Part shown: positions 1 through 9,730 of the stretch, piece by piece
Layout of the letters: each line of letters starts with the position of its first letter
Numbering within the stretch: position 1 is the stretch's first letter
Source: Acaryochloris sp. CCMEE 5410
Lineage (GTDB): Bacteria; Cyanobacteriota; Cyanobacteriia; Thermosynechococcales; Thermosynechococcaceae
Assembly (NCBI RefSeq): GCF_000238775.2
Contig: NZ_AFEJ02000001.1
Coordinates: 2,976,001-3,040,000 of the forward strand
Reading direction: 5' to 3'
DNA length: 64,000 nt
Translations under genes and position numbers: made by a program
Notes under the pieces: model-generated
The model's database searches: none
Told to the model about the DNA's origin: nothing
Seen by the model: the letters and a program-made list of their open reading frames with translations, nothing else

Positions 1-98
1 AGTAACTCAGTACGCTCATGGCATTTCATCGCCTCGCGGTAGAGTTCATCTAAACCCAGGACAAAGACTCGGTTAGTGACAATTCGTTGTTCTGGCAT
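1..98 (-). CDS. N-terminus of an unidentified protein, cut by window edge
   Basis: Reading leftwards from an ATG at 96-98, the frame stays open to the window edge and gives 32 residues beginning MPEQRIVTNRVFVLGLDELY. The frame is also open upstream to a GTG at 135-137, which follows a stop at 138-140, so the true start could be either; neither has a convincing ribosome binding site. The gene is divergent from the cyclase gene at 347, and the shared gap probably holds both promoters. I do not recognise the family from this fragment. Confidence 0.4.
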   Translation of the reverse strand, partial: MPEQRIVTNRVFVLGLDELYREAMKCHERTEL

Positions 99-346
99 CA
101 GCTCACGGTAGGGTTGCGGACTGTGCTGACGGAACACTCAACTCTGAGTTTTCAATCAACAAGCAGCGTATTCTCTTATTTTCCCCATCCTGATCAGGTG
201 ATCGGACATCTTTAGTCCTATTAGGCGGGTATAGTTCCTCTAGCAGTATCAACAAGTTTCCAGAGAGCAGGATCTGACGAATCGCTAGATCATGAGTAAA
301 GATAGAAAGAGTCAACTCACACCGCTCCCAACCAAGGAAAACGATA

Positions 347-3300
347 GTGGCCGAACAGATAGACATCCTGGCGAGTTACGTCCCAGATATTGTCGTGCGT
401 CGGTTACTCCAAGATCCGACCCCCATCGCTAAACCCCAAATTGATCGGTTTCCCGCCGCCGTTATTTTTATCGATATCTCGGGATTTACCATCCTTACTG
501 AAACCCTGGTGAAATCTGGACCGGATGGTTTAGAAACCCTGACCGCTATTTTGAACGCCTATTTTGGCCAGATCGTAGATTTGATTTTGAAGTATGGCGG
601 TGACGTCCTCAAATTTGCGGGAGACGCACTTCTAGCAGTTTGGCCCGTCCAGGAAGCTGACGAGACTCTCCAAGCGCAAACTCTCCAAGCCTGCCAATGC
701 GCCCTCGTTATTCAACAGTTTTCCCAGTCCTATACTGCGACGAGTGATGTTTCCCTCGCTCTACGGATTGGCATTGGGGCAGGCGATGTTGCGATCGCAC
801 ATGTGGGCGGTGTCTATAAACGTTGGGAACACGCGATCACAGGTGCCCCCTTAGGGCAAATTCGCTTAACCCAAAGTTTGGCCCAACCCGGACAAGTCAT
901 CCTCTCTGCTGAAGTCATTACCTTAATTCAGTATCAGTGTATTGGCACTACTATCGACAGCGATTGTTGGCATCTGACTGCGTTATCAAAAGTAGACCCA
1001 CCCCCAAAGATCAGTCCTAAAGAACTGCCGATTGATTTAGCAGCAGGTCTCAAAGCCTACATTCCCGGCGCCATTCTAGATCGACTAGAAGCCGGTCAAC
1101 GGGAATGGTTAGCAGAATACCGACTGCTGACCTTACTCTTTATTAATCTGCCCGACTTCAACGCCAAAACGCCCCTAGAGCAAGCTCAGCGCATTATGCA
1201 GGCACTCCAAAGTAGCCTCTATCGGTTTGAGGGCAGCATCAACAAAATTAGTGTCGATGACAAAGGAGCCACCCTGGTCGCTGCCTTAGGCATGCCTCCT
1301 TTTGCCCATGAAGATGACGCCGACCGAGGGGTGCGAGCCGCCCTAGAGATGCAGACCAAATTGAAGGGTTTGGGCTGGCGCTGTAGTATCGGCATCACCA
1401 CGGGCAACGTCTTCTGCGGCATCGTTGGCAGTACCCGTCGTCGGGAATACACCGTGATTGGCGACATCGTCAATTTAGCCGCCCGGTTGATGCAAGCGGC
1501 TCAAGACAATATTCTGTGCGACCCCACCACCTATCGGGCTGCCCGCCGTCGTCTTGCCTTTACCGCTTTACCCCCTTTAAGCCTCAAAGGCATTGAACAG
1601 CCCATCGTCGTTTATCAACCCTTGGGGGCTCTCAAGCAGCAGCAGCATGCCACACGCACCCTGGTGGGTTGTCAACGCGAACGTCAGCACTTGCTAGAGT
1701 TAGCCCAGATTTTGCAGTTTGACCAACAGGGGGGCACCGCTATCCTGGAGGGAGAAGCTGGCATTGGTAAGTCTCAGGTTGTTCTCAACTTCCTAGAATG
1801 GTGCCAAACCCAAGATCTACCGTTTATCGTCGGTGCTGGTGATGCCATTGAGAAATTCACCCCTTATTTTGCGTGGCGGCCCATCTTCACCCAAATTCTC
1901 CAGCTTGAGCAATTGCTGAATGCTGCGGATCGACGCCAACGCATTCTAGATCTGCTAGGTGCTCGGGAAGATCTGATTGCCCTCACACCACTTCTAAATT
2001 TCATTTCTGGTCTCGATTTCCCAGAAACCCCGATCACCCAGCAAATGCAAGGCCAAGTTCGTGCCGACAATACCCGCAATATATTGCTATATTTACTGCA
2101 AACAGGACTGGATCAAGATTCCCACATTATCATTCTCGAAGATGCCCACTGGCTAGATTCGGCTTCGTGGGCTTTGGCTTTGGCCGTTCATCAACAGGCA
2201 TTGCCAATTCTCTGTGTCATTGCCACCCGCCCCTTGGCCGAACCCTGGCCGGAAGACTATACCCAACTCTTAGAGTCGGAGCAAACCAAGTATCTGCGAC
2301 TTCGAGGCCTAACTCACCGCGAAACTCAGCAGTTTGTCAGTCAGCAGCTAGAAGTCGCTCACTTACCTCAGCCTGTCTCAGACTTTGTCTATGCCAAAGC
2401 CGAAGGCCATCCCCTCTTTAGTGAAGAATTGGCCTATAGTCTGCGAGATAATGGCTTTATCCACATCGAGCAGGAACAGTGTCAACTTACAGTTCCCGAT
2501 CAACACCTAGAAGATCTGGATCTACCGAACACCCTGCAAGGATTGATCACCAGCCGAATTGATCGCCTCCTCCCCCCTCAACAGCTGATGCTCAAAGTGG
2601 CCAGCGTCATTGGTCGTAATTTTCGCGGCGACCTACTGGAAGCCATTTATCCCCTAGCTGCCGATAAGGACCACTTGCCCGAACATCTGGACAGTTTGCA
2701 GCGATTAGAGCTCATTGTCCTCGATACGCCCCCTCCCAACTTGGGATATCTCTTTCGCCACATCATGACCCAAGAAGTGGCCTATCATCTGCTGGTGTTT
2801 TCTCAACGGCGGGAATTACATCGTGCGATCGCAACTTGGTATGAACAAAACTACACCCATGATTTAGCCACCGTTTATGCTCTCCTGGCCTACCATTGGC
2901 AGCAAGCCGAAACCACAGACAAGGCTACCTACTACCTAGAGCAAGCCGGGGAGCAAGCCTTCCAAGGGGGCGCCTACCAAGAAGCCGTCGCTTTCTTCTC
3001 CCAAGTCCTGGCATTACATACCCCCAAGGCCCATGTCTCGCGCCTGCAGTTGGCCCGATGGCATCGCCAATTAGGAGAGGCCCATTACGGTCTAGGCCAA
3101 TTGCAAGAGAGTCAACACCAGCTGCTCCAAGCCATCACCATCCTCGGTCATCCGATTCCGCAGAATGAACAGATTCTGGGGATTAAACTGGCTTTCCAGG
3201 GGGTGAAGCAGCTCTGGCACCGCTTACAGCCCCGCCGCCGCATTACCTCTTCTCCCACTCGCCAAGCCCATATTTTGGAGCTAACCCGATCTCAAATTTG

Positions 3301-4399
3301 CCTAGGGGAAGTCTGCTACTACACCAACGCCAAAACTCTCGGCACCTATGCCACCCTCGTCGGTCTCAACCTGGCAGAAACGGTCCCGCCGTCTTCTGAA
3401 CTATCCCGCATCTACGCCAATATGTGCTTTGCCACAGGCGTTTATCAAGTCCATTTTTTAGCCCGCCAGTATGGAGAATTAGCAGAGCAAATCATCCAAA
3501 AAATAAAAGTGCAGTTACCCTGCATTAGCTGGATTTGCCTGGTTGTGGGAGTCTATAAAAGCGGCGTGGGCCAGTGGCTCCCCGCTCGGAACACTATTCA
3601 ACGCTCCATTGACGCCTGTCGCCAACTGCAAGATTGGCATGTCCTCGCCCAAGCTGTAGCAGGCATTGCCCTAATCGATCATTTTCAGGGTCGTTTCCAA
3701 GATGCGATCTCATTGTGGGAAGAAACCCAGGAGTTAGGAGCCCAGCATGACGATATTCAGTCCTATGCCTGGGGACTGATGGGACAGGCAGAAGAATGGG
3801 CCTGTCTCGGAAACTGGGCTACCGCCACCACCTGCGTTGAGGAAGTCCAAGCCATCTTCGCCGAACAACCGGGCCTGATCGCCGACCAAATTCGGTTTTC
3901 AGGTATTGCCAGTCGCGTCTATCTCCACAACCGAGATTTACACCAAGCCCAGCAGGTGATCGAAACAGCCATTCAGCTGCTCCGAGACTCCGATCCCATT
4001 GCCGTCCATACCCACGAAGGCTATGTCGGCATTGCTGAAAGCTGTATGGAGCTATGGATTCATGATTTGCAAGATGCCAAGCAGGTGCGTCAAGCCTGCC
4101 AATCACTCCAGAAATTTGCCCAGTCTTTTCCCATTGCTCAACCGCGAGCCTTGCTTTGGCAAGGGGTATGGTTCTGGCATCAGGGCAAAACCACCCAAGC
4201 CCAAAAGCAATGGCACCAAGCTCTGCAGCTCGCGACAGCCTTGGCCATGCCCTACGAACAAGCCCGCATTCACCAACAATGGGGACAGTGTCTCGACCCT
4301 CAAGATCCGGGACATCGACAGCATCTGGATCAGGCCCAACAGTTGCGAGAGCAGCTGGGCCAATCTCCTGTGAGTGATACGGCTCATGCGATCGCATAG
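347..4399 (+). CDS. Soluble adenylyl cyclase-like protein: two cyclase domains, AAA ATPase, helical repeats
   Basis: A 1350-residue multidomain signalling protein. Residues about 35-205 form a first class III cyclase domain with both metal-binding aspartates in place (FIDISGF and KFAGDALLAVW). Residues about 262-430 form a second one that lacks the first aspartate (LLFINLPDF) but keeps the VIGDIVNLAARL region expected to carry the Asn/Arg transition-state residues. This C1/C2 division resembles mammalian soluble adenylyl cyclase. A P-loop (GEAGIGKS, about 467-474) and a Walker B-like IIILEDAHWLD define an AAA/STAND-type ATPase, followed by TPR-like helices to the end. The start is GTG at 347, preceded by AAGGAAA at 334-340. 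No membrane segment is seen, so it is probably cytosolic; cAMP production is predicted from the family. The stop is 3 bp from the convergent GNAT gene. Confidence 0.85.
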   Translation: MAEQIDILASYVPDIVVRRLLQDPTPIAKPQIDRFPAAVIFIDISGFTILTETLVKSGPDGLETLTAILNAYFGQIVDLILKYGGDVLKFAGDALLAVWPVQEADETLQAQTLQACQCALVIQQFSQSYTATSDVSLALRIGIGAGDVAIAHVGGVYKRWEHAITGAPLGQIRLTQSLAQPGQVILSAEVITLIQYQCIGTTIDSDCWHLTALSKVDPPPKISPKELPIDLAAGLKAYIPGAILDRLEAGQREWLAEYRLLTLLFINLPDFNAKTPLEQAQRIMQALQSSLYRFEGSINKISVDDKGATLVAALGMPPFAHEDDADRGVRAALEMQTKLKGLGWRCSIGITTGNVFCGIVGSTRRREYTVIGDIVNLAARLMQAAQDNILCDPTTYRAARRRLAFTALPPLSLKGIEQPIVVYQPLGALKQQQHATRTLVGCQRERQHLLELAQILQFDQQGGTAILEGEAGIGKSQVVLNFLEWCQTQDLPFIVGAGDAIEKFTPYFAWRPIFTQILQLEQLLNAADRRQRILDLLGAREDLIALTPLLNFISGLDFPETPITQQMQGQVRADNTRNILLYLLQTGLDQDSHIIILEDAHWLDSASWALALAVHQQALPILCVIATRPLAEPWPEDYTQLLESEQTKYLRLRGLTHRETQQFVSQQLEVAHLPQPVSDFVYAKAEGHPLFSEELAYSLRDNGFIHIEQEQCQLTVPDQHLEDLDLPNTLQGLITSRIDRLLPPQQLMLKVASVIGRNFRGDLLEAIYPLAADKDHLPEHLDSLQRLELIVLDTPPPNLGYLFRHIMTQEVAYHLLVFSQRRELHRAIATWYEQNYTHDLATVYALLAYHWQQAETTDKATYYLEQAGEQAFQGGAYQEAVAFFSQVLALHTPKAHVSRLQLARWHRQLGEAHYGLGQLQESQHQLLQAITILGHPIPQNEQILGIKLAFQGVKQLWHRLQPRRRITSSPTRQAHILELTRSQICLGEVCYYTNAKTLGTYATLVGLNLAETVPPSSELSRIYANMCFATGVYQVHFLARQYGELAEQIIQKIKVQLPCISWICLVVGVYKSGVGQWLPARNTIQRSIDACRQLQDWHVLAQAVAGIALIDHFQGRFQDAISLWEETQELGAQHDDIQSYAWGLMGQAEEWACLGNWATATTCVEEVQAIFAEQPGLIADQIRFSGIASRVYLHNRDLHQAQQVIETAIQLLRDSDPIAVHTHEGYVGIAESCMELWIHDLQDAKQVRQACQSLQKFAQSFPIAQPRALLWQGVWFWHQGKTTQAQKQWHQALQLATALAMPYEQARIHQQWGQCLDPQDPGHRQHLDQAQQLREQLGQSPVSDTAHAIA

Positions 4400-4402
4400 C
4401 CC

Positions 4403-4834
4403 CTATTCCTGATCAAATACCATCCGGTAATAGGCTCCCTCTGGGGAGTGGCCTGAGGAGACAATCCGCCATCCTTGGGATACATAGAATGCGATCGCAG
4501 CCGTATTCCGCTGCACACATTTCAAAGATACGGGTCTACCCACCTGGGTCAGACAACGGTGTAATAAAGCACTGCCGATGCCCCTGCGGGTGAAATGCGG
4601 ATCAACAAACAGATGGTAGACAAAATTGTCCGGTTCCCACCAGGAAATGTAGCCCACAGGTCGGTCTCCCACCGCTGCCACCCAAATCACTTTATCCTCA
4701 GTCGCCTGATCAAAGTCTTCTAACTGGTATCCCTGGGGAGACTCCCAGGTAAAGGCAACGGTTCGAGAAGCCAGGTAAATTTCCCGAAGATACCGCAGAT
4801 CACCCAACTGATAGGGACGCGTATCAAAGTTCAT
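4403..4834 (-). CDS. GNAT-family N-acetyltransferase
   Basis: A 143-residue single-domain acetyltransferase. The acetyl-CoA pyrophosphate-binding motif A is visible as TRRGIGSALLHRCL (about residues 84-97), preceded by the strand VYHLFVDP and followed by the typical C-terminal NTAAIAFYVSQGWRIV. Length and order match the GNAT superfamily. The acceptor substrate cannot be read from the sequence. It converges on the cyclase gene with only 3 bp between stops, so transcription from the two genes may interfere. Confidence 0.8.
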   Translation of the reverse strand: MNFDTRPYQLGDLRYLREIYLASRTVAFTWESPQGYQLEDFDQATEDKVIWVAAVGDRPVGYISWWEPDNFVYHLFVDPHFTRRGIGSALLHRCLTQVGRPVSLKCVQRNTAAIAFYVSQGWRIVSSGHSPEGAYYRMVFDQE

Positions 4835-4963
4835 CTAGATGCTGACTGACCATCGACCCTTCACAAACCACATACAGCCTAGATGCGAAAGTCATGATGT
4901 CACCCATGGGCCGCTACGATCTTCACAACATCATAGATCTCCGGCAGTTCCAATCTTTACGAT

Positions 4964-5749
4964 TTAAGCCCAACCTCGTAGTCGGTACATCGAGAATCCA
5001 ATCCATTCCTTGAGTGCTTTGGTGGTGTAGTTTAATGCCTCAACATCTGGCAGTAGCCGCAAAACAAATCCCAAAAAACCAGCATTCTCATTCACTTCCG
5101 TCACCTGATAATCCGTGGGAGCCGCAATCACGGACAGCCCTTGTTTTTCAAAGATCGCCATCGACCGGGGCATATGAAAAGCAGAGGTCACCAGCAATAA
5201 TGGGCCATCAATATCATTTTGCTCCAGCACTCGCTTTACATTGGTGGCATTTTCAAACGTATTCAGGGAATCAGGCTCAAGCAATAGGGCAGATTCCGGC
5301 ACCCCCATAATCTTCAACAACTCCGCCATATCCAACGCTTCTGCCTGGCCGCCTCCTTTCCAATAAATCCGCCCCCCAGCCAAGACCACTTTCGGGGCTT
5401 TGCCCTCTCGATACAGCTTGGCCGCGTACAACACCCGATCGCCCGCTTCAGACACTTCCACCCAGGGTCGGGGAGGATGGGCCGAACGCGTACATCCCCC
5501 CAGCACCACAATTGCTTCTGCAGTGGCATCCTGTTTTAACGGCGGATACTGATGTTCTAAGGAATATAGCAAGCCATCTCCTACCCAACCATTCGCGGAA
5601 AAGAAGAGGACACCTAAGGCCAGTCCAACCGAAGTAGCAGCGACTTTGGGGCGTTTCCAAAAGGTTGCGATCGCAACCAATAACAGCACCGTACTCAACC
5701 CCACTGGATAGATCAGTTGAGGGATCAACTTAGATAGAAATAGAAACAT
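4964..5749 (-). CDS. YdcF/ElyC-like DUF218 membrane protein
   Basis: A 261-residue protein with two hydrophobic segments near the N-terminus (about residues 10-28 and 36-53) followed by a DUF218 domain (about 78-225). The domain shows the family motifs AIVVLGG, the GDRVLYAAKLYREG helix, VVLAGG, SLNTFENA and LLLVTSAFHMPRSMAIFEKQG. Relatives such as E. coli ElyC and SanA affect cell-envelope assembly, but their biochemical activity is not established. The gene stands alone between the GNAT gene and the Pro/Lys-rich protein. Confidence 0.8.
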   Translation of the reverse strand: MFLFLSKLIPQLIYPVGLSTVLLLVAIATFWKRPKVAATSVGLALGVLFFSANGWVGDGLLYSLEHQYPPLKQDATAEAIVVLGGCTRSAHPPRPWVEVSEAGDRVLYAAKLYREGKAPKVVLAGGRIYWKGGGQAEALDMAELLKIMGVPESALLLEPDSLNTFENATNVKRVLEQNDIDGPLLLVTSAFHMPRSMAIFEKQGLSVIAAPTDYQVTEVNENAGFLGFVLRLLPDVEALNYTTKALKEWIGFSMYRLRGWA

Positions 5750-5902
5750 ACACCTCTAACTCAAACCATCATCAGCGTCTCATACCCTTCCAACTCGACG
5801 GATCTCTGAACGTAAACCCAGCATCCTTCAAGTCTTTCCCAGTATTACGCTTTTGAATTAGAAATTGAGAAAGATACCCTCTCAGTTATGCAGACATCGG
5901 CG

Positions 5903-8900
5903 TTATTGAGATATCCCTGACAGACTAGGAGCTGGATTGACCTTGGTCGATGCTGGAGGAGTACTCATCGTCTTACCTGGGAAAAAGCGACGATAATACA
6001 CACCTGGATCAAACACTCTGGGCTCTGACTTCTGTACCTGAGTTTTGGGTGGCGCAGTATCTGCCTTCTTGGTGCTCTGGCTAGCTTGGGAAGAACCCGG
6101 TGATGGTGCAGGAGGAGCCGTTTCTTTAGGACTCAATGTCTTGGGCTGACTAGTCGGTCTTTTAGTAGAAGTTGGTGCCTTAGGACTAGATGGCTTTTGT
6201 ACCTTTTTGGTAGGAGACTTGGCCTTTACAGTCGCAGGCGAAATGGTCTTAGGTTGCGTTGGTTGTGAAGCTGAAGGAACCGTTTTTGGCGCAGTCTGTG
6301 ACCGAGGCTGTTCTTGCTGCCACCGACTTCGTAGGGACGAAAAGATTGAGTCTTGCTGGCCCGACTGAGGTGCAGCGGGCTTGGACTCGACTGGCTGCTT
6401 AGGTTCCTTAGGAGATTGCGACACCTTCTGAGTAGATTGAGCGGTTGTGCTGGGAGAAACGGGTTGCTTCTGTTCGGCTTTCAGAGGTGCAGACGGTGTC
6501 GCAGGAGAAACCTTATTTTGGCTAAGGGACTTCGGCGCAACTGTTGTTTGTTTGGGAGCAGTTTTTGCCGGGGCGGGGTTAATCTTCTCGGCAGGAGACA
6601 TCAGCTGCTTCTGCTGCTGCCATTTATCTCGCAAAGATGAAAACACTGAATCTGTTGACTTCGGTTGAGTGGACTGAGCTGTAGCTGGTTTAGACTCAGC
6701 AGGTTTAGCTTTTACGGGCGCTTTAGCCGCAGATTTCACCGACTTCTGGCTTGAACCTGGAGCAGTAGGTTTCTTCTGTATAGCTGGTGTTGAAGACGGA
6801 CTCGGAGGCTTAGATGTAGTACTGGTCGTACTAGATGGCTTGGGAGAAGCAGGCTTCACGGGTGCTGGCTGAGCCTTCTCTGCAGGAGACATCAGTTGCT
6901 TCTGCTGCTGCCATTTACCTCGCAAAGATGAAAATATAGAGTCTGTTTGCTTCGGTTTAGATGGCTGAGGAGCGACTGGCTTGGGTTCCACGACCTTATC
7001 TTTTAAGGGGGCCTTGGCTGTCGGTTGGACAACTGATGGTTTAGATGTTGTACTTTGGGGCGCGGGTTTCTTAGGCTCGGACTTCACAGGTGAAGACGAC
7101 TTCGTAGGAGAGACCTTATTGGGGCTGGAAGGAGTTGGCACAGCCCCGGTTGTCGGTGCTGTTGTAGGCGCTTTCTGAGGAGCAGACTTCACAGAAGACT
7201 GAGCTTTGTCACTAGGAGACATCATCTGTTTCTGTTGCTGCCATCGATCTCGAAAAGTAGATAAAGCCGAAGGTTGAGACTTCTCCTGAGACTCTACAGA
7301 AGGTTGAGGCTTCTCTTTCTGGGTCAGATTTTCATTCTTTGGACTGGTTGTCGACTTGGCCGTTGATGACTTAGCTGGGGTTGGTGCCTTTTCTGGTGTT
7401 GTGCTGGGCTTGACTGACCTAGGAGGAGTTACAGATTTAGAGGAAGAACTCGATGAACTCGGTTTTTGAACCTCTGATGCAGCATTTTGTTGCAGCTGTT
7501 TTAACCGGTCCCGGAACCCAGAAAACACAGAATTATTCTGATCTCCAGGCTTTTGAGCTGGAGATTTGGGTTGGAGCTGTAGTTTCTCTGAACTGCTAGC
7601 GGGAGGTTTAGAACTCGGTTCAGCTGTCTTGGGCTTTACAGCAGATGATTTTGGCTGCTGGGTAGGTTTGGGCTGGGCAGCAGGCAACTTGGGTGGAGTT
7701 GCAGTTTGAGGCTTAGCAGGTGTTTTTTGAGCTGGAGGAGAGGCCGAATTCTTGTCTATACCAGCTTTCCCTTGAGTCGTTGAGCGAGGCTGCACAGGTT
7801 TAGGGGATGGAGTAGGCCGCTGACTAGACGGCGAATTGAATTTAGGAGTCGGCTTGGGCTCTACTGATGACTTGGGAGCGGCAGGTTTAGGTGTTGACCC
7901 AGATTCTTCTTGTTTAGGCTTGATGGGGCTGGGGGCTGGCTTCGACTCTATCCTTTGGGGAGGCGCCTTTTTTTCAGCAGTTGATGTTGAGGGTTTAGCA
8001 GGTTCCTGAGCAGGTCGAACCTGTTGCCAAAACTTACTAAAGGTCGTTTGCAGAGGCGACTCTTCATCCTTCTGAGGAGCTTTAGGTTGCTCAGGTTGGT
8101 TCGAAGGTGCGACTTCTTTATTTTTGTTAGGTTCCGACACTGGCGTTTTTGCTGCTGGTGCTGGAGACACTTTAGACGCTTCTGGTTTGGGAACTACAGT
8201 TTTAGCAGTTGATGTTTTAGCAGTTGATTTAGAAGCATCATCTACCTTCGACGGTACAGGTTTCTCTAGGGATTTCGGCGCTGTTTTCTCGCTACTAGAA
8301 GGCTTGTCAGCAGGCTTCGGTTGAGACTGCTTTGGAGTAGAGGGTGGTGCAGCTTTCTGAGTCGGCTCTGGTGGTAAAGGCGGCTTCTCAATTTTGGTAG
8401 CAGAGGCCGGTGGCTTCGTCGAAGCAGGTAAAGATGATTTATCAGGAATTGTTTCTTTCGTTTTAGCCGGAGCAGCTTGTTTCCCAGGTGCATTGGTAGA
8501 GGGTGTTGAGGCCCTTCCCTTGTCTGGAGTTTGCTCGGCAGGCTTCTGATCCTTCTGAGCTGGAGCCGTTGATTTCGCTGGTTTATCGGGCTGCTTCCGA
8601 ATCTCTGGTGACTTTGTCTCCGTTGGCTTAGGTGGTGGAGCAACTGATTTCGTCGGAGCAGGCTTCGGTGCAGGTGCGGTCGGTGCTTTCGGCTTTGGCG
8701 TTGCAACAGGCTGCTTCAACACTGGTGCTGGAACAGGTTCAGCTTTGGGTGTCTCTGCTGGCTCAGGGGCTTCAGGAGCAGGGGTGACAACTGGAGCCGG
8801 GCTGGGTTGTGCTGGTTTAACAGGAGGTTGAGGCCGCTTGTAGTTTTTATCAACTATCCCACCTGCATCTAGAGCCGATAAATCACCTCTAATAATCTGA

Positions 8901-9730
8901 GAGAGCGTATCGTTACCATTTTCTTTGAGCTCAACAATTCGAATGGTGTCATTAAAGGCATTGTCTATTTTGCGACCTTGCCGATCTGTTAACTGCATCT
9001 GTACCCAGTTCTTACCCGCTTTTAGACCTTGAACATAAAGCGGTTGCCATTCGTCAATTCGAAATTGAGAACCATTGACAGAGACTTGAGCTTGCCAATT
9101 TTCTGCATTAGGCCCTGCTTCAGATACATTGCTCAAGAAAAAATCAATCAGTACCGTATCTGTTCCAAAGACGCCTTGCGGTTGTCCATAAGTAAGTAAC
9201 GGCTTATCGGCAGATGGATTATTCTCTTCAGTCTTGGTAAACACATGAAACGTTGTTTGGGCAAAAGCACCAGAATTCTTGAAGCTTTCCGACCAAGGAC
9301 GAGTAGCCACGGCCCGAATCGTATGAGTTCCTGGTGCCAAGTCCTTAAAAACGATAGGTTGGGACAGATCATAAACCTCTTGAGCAGGCTGATTATCCAA
9401 GAGCACACTGAGGTGAGGTCCCAGACCTAACTTTGCATCTTTAAATATAGGTAAATCTTTGACATCGAAACGCACCGAAACTGAATCATCTTTAAGTAGC
9501 TGATCATCAGCAGGGCTCAGAATCTTTACCTGAGGCTGATACCGATCCATCTTTAATCGCAACTTTTGAATCGTTTCAGGAGGTGAAACTTCAACAATAT
9601 CGGTGACTTGTGAGAATTGGCGGGACGGTGCTGACAAAGCAGGGGGCGTAATGGATAAGCTGATCCCCGCAACTAAGCATATAAGCGTGAAACTACCCAG
9701 CCACCCGACTATTGTCTGCCGACATCGCAT
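5903..9730 (-). CDS. Exported Pro/Lys/Ser-rich low-complexity protein with repeated WQQQ motif
   Basis: A 1275-residue protein. An N-terminal hydrophobic segment ending in PPALSA looks like a cleavable signal peptide, so the protein is probably periplasmic, wall-associated or secreted. Residues about 50-285 form an ordered region (VKILSPADDQLLKDDSVSV, HLSVLLDNQPAQEVYDL, GTHTIRAVATRPW) resembling an Ig-like beta domain; the family is unnamed to me. From about 300 on it is an extended Pro/Ala/Lys/Ser/Thr linker punctuated by about six copies of a short motif of type FSSLRDKWQQQKQLMSPAEK. It ends with RVFDPGVYYRRFFPGK, a possible anchor or interaction tail. The basic linker could bind acidic polymers or span the wall; that is inference. 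Its promoter faces away from psaA. Confidence 0.75.
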   Translation of the reverse strand: MRCRQTIVGWLGSFTLICLVAGISLSITPPALSAPSRQFSQVTDIVEVSPPETIQKLRLKMDRYQPQVKILSPADDQLLKDDSVSVRFDVKDLPIFKDAKLGLGPHLSVLLDNQPAQEVYDLSQPIVFKDLAPGTHTIRAVATRPWSESFKNSGAFAQTTFHVFTKTEENNPSADKPLLTYGQPQGVFGTDTVLIDFFLSNVSEAGPNAENWQAQVSVNGSQFRIDEWQPLYVQGLKAGKNWVQMQLTDRQGRKIDNAFNDTIRIVELKENGNDTLSQIIRGDLSALDAGGIVDKNYKRPQPPVKPAQPSPAPVVTPAPEAPEPAETPKAEPVPAPVLKQPVATPKPKAPTAPAPKPAPTKSVAPPPKPTETKSPEIRKQPDKPAKSTAPAQKDQKPAEQTPDKGRASTPSTNAPGKQAAPAKTKETIPDKSSLPASTKPPASATKIEKPPLPPEPTQKAAPPSTPKQSQPKPADKPSSSEKTAPKSLEKPVPSKVDDASKSTAKTSTAKTVVPKPEASKVSPAPAAKTPVSEPNKNKEVAPSNQPEQPKAPQKDEESPLQTTFSKFWQQVRPAQEPAKPSTSTAEKKAPPQRIESKPAPSPIKPKQEESGSTPKPAAPKSSVEPKPTPKFNSPSSQRPTPSPKPVQPRSTTQGKAGIDKNSASPPAQKTPAKPQTATPPKLPAAQPKPTQQPKSSAVKPKTAEPSSKPPASSSEKLQLQPKSPAQKPGDQNNSVFSGFRDRLKQLQQNAASEVQKPSSSSSSSKSVTPPRSVKPSTTPEKAPTPAKSSTAKSTTSPKNENLTQKEKPQPSVESQEKSQPSALSTFRDRWQQQKQMMSPSDKAQSSVKSAPQKAPTTAPTTGAVPTPSSPNKVSPTKSSSPVKSEPKKPAPQSTTSKPSVVQPTAKAPLKDKVVEPKPVAPQPSKPKQTDSIFSSLRGKWQQQKQLMSPAEKAQPAPVKPASPKPSSTTSTTSKPPSPSSTPAIQKKPTAPGSSQKSVKSAAKAPVKAKPAESKPATAQSTQPKSTDSVFSSLRDKWQQQKQLMSPAEKINPAPAKTAPKQTTVAPKSLSQNKVSPATPSAPLKAEQKQPVSPSTTAQSTQKVSQSPKEPKQPVESKPAAPQSGQQDSIFSSLRSRWQQEQPRSQTAPKTVPSASQPTQPKTISPATVKAKSPTKKVQKPSSPKAPTSTKRPTSQPKTLSPKETAPPAPSPGSSQASQSTKKADTAPPKTQVQKSEPRVFDPGVYYRRFFPGKTMSTPPASTKVNPAPSLSGISQ

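Noticed and set aside
103-366. Minus-strand 87-residue frame between the first partial gene and the cyclase gene
   Set aside because: No domain, composition or start signal supports it; it overlaps the cyclase start and the region expected to hold divergent promoters.
3819-4397. Long minus-strand frame inside the 3' end of the cyclase gene
   Set aside because: It is antisense to a clearly coding repeat region and has no recognisable features.
6353-8706. Several long open frames on both strands within 6-8.7 kb
   Set aside because: They are antisense or shifted readings of the low-complexity Pro/Lys/Ser-rich gene and show no independent start signals or recognisable domains.
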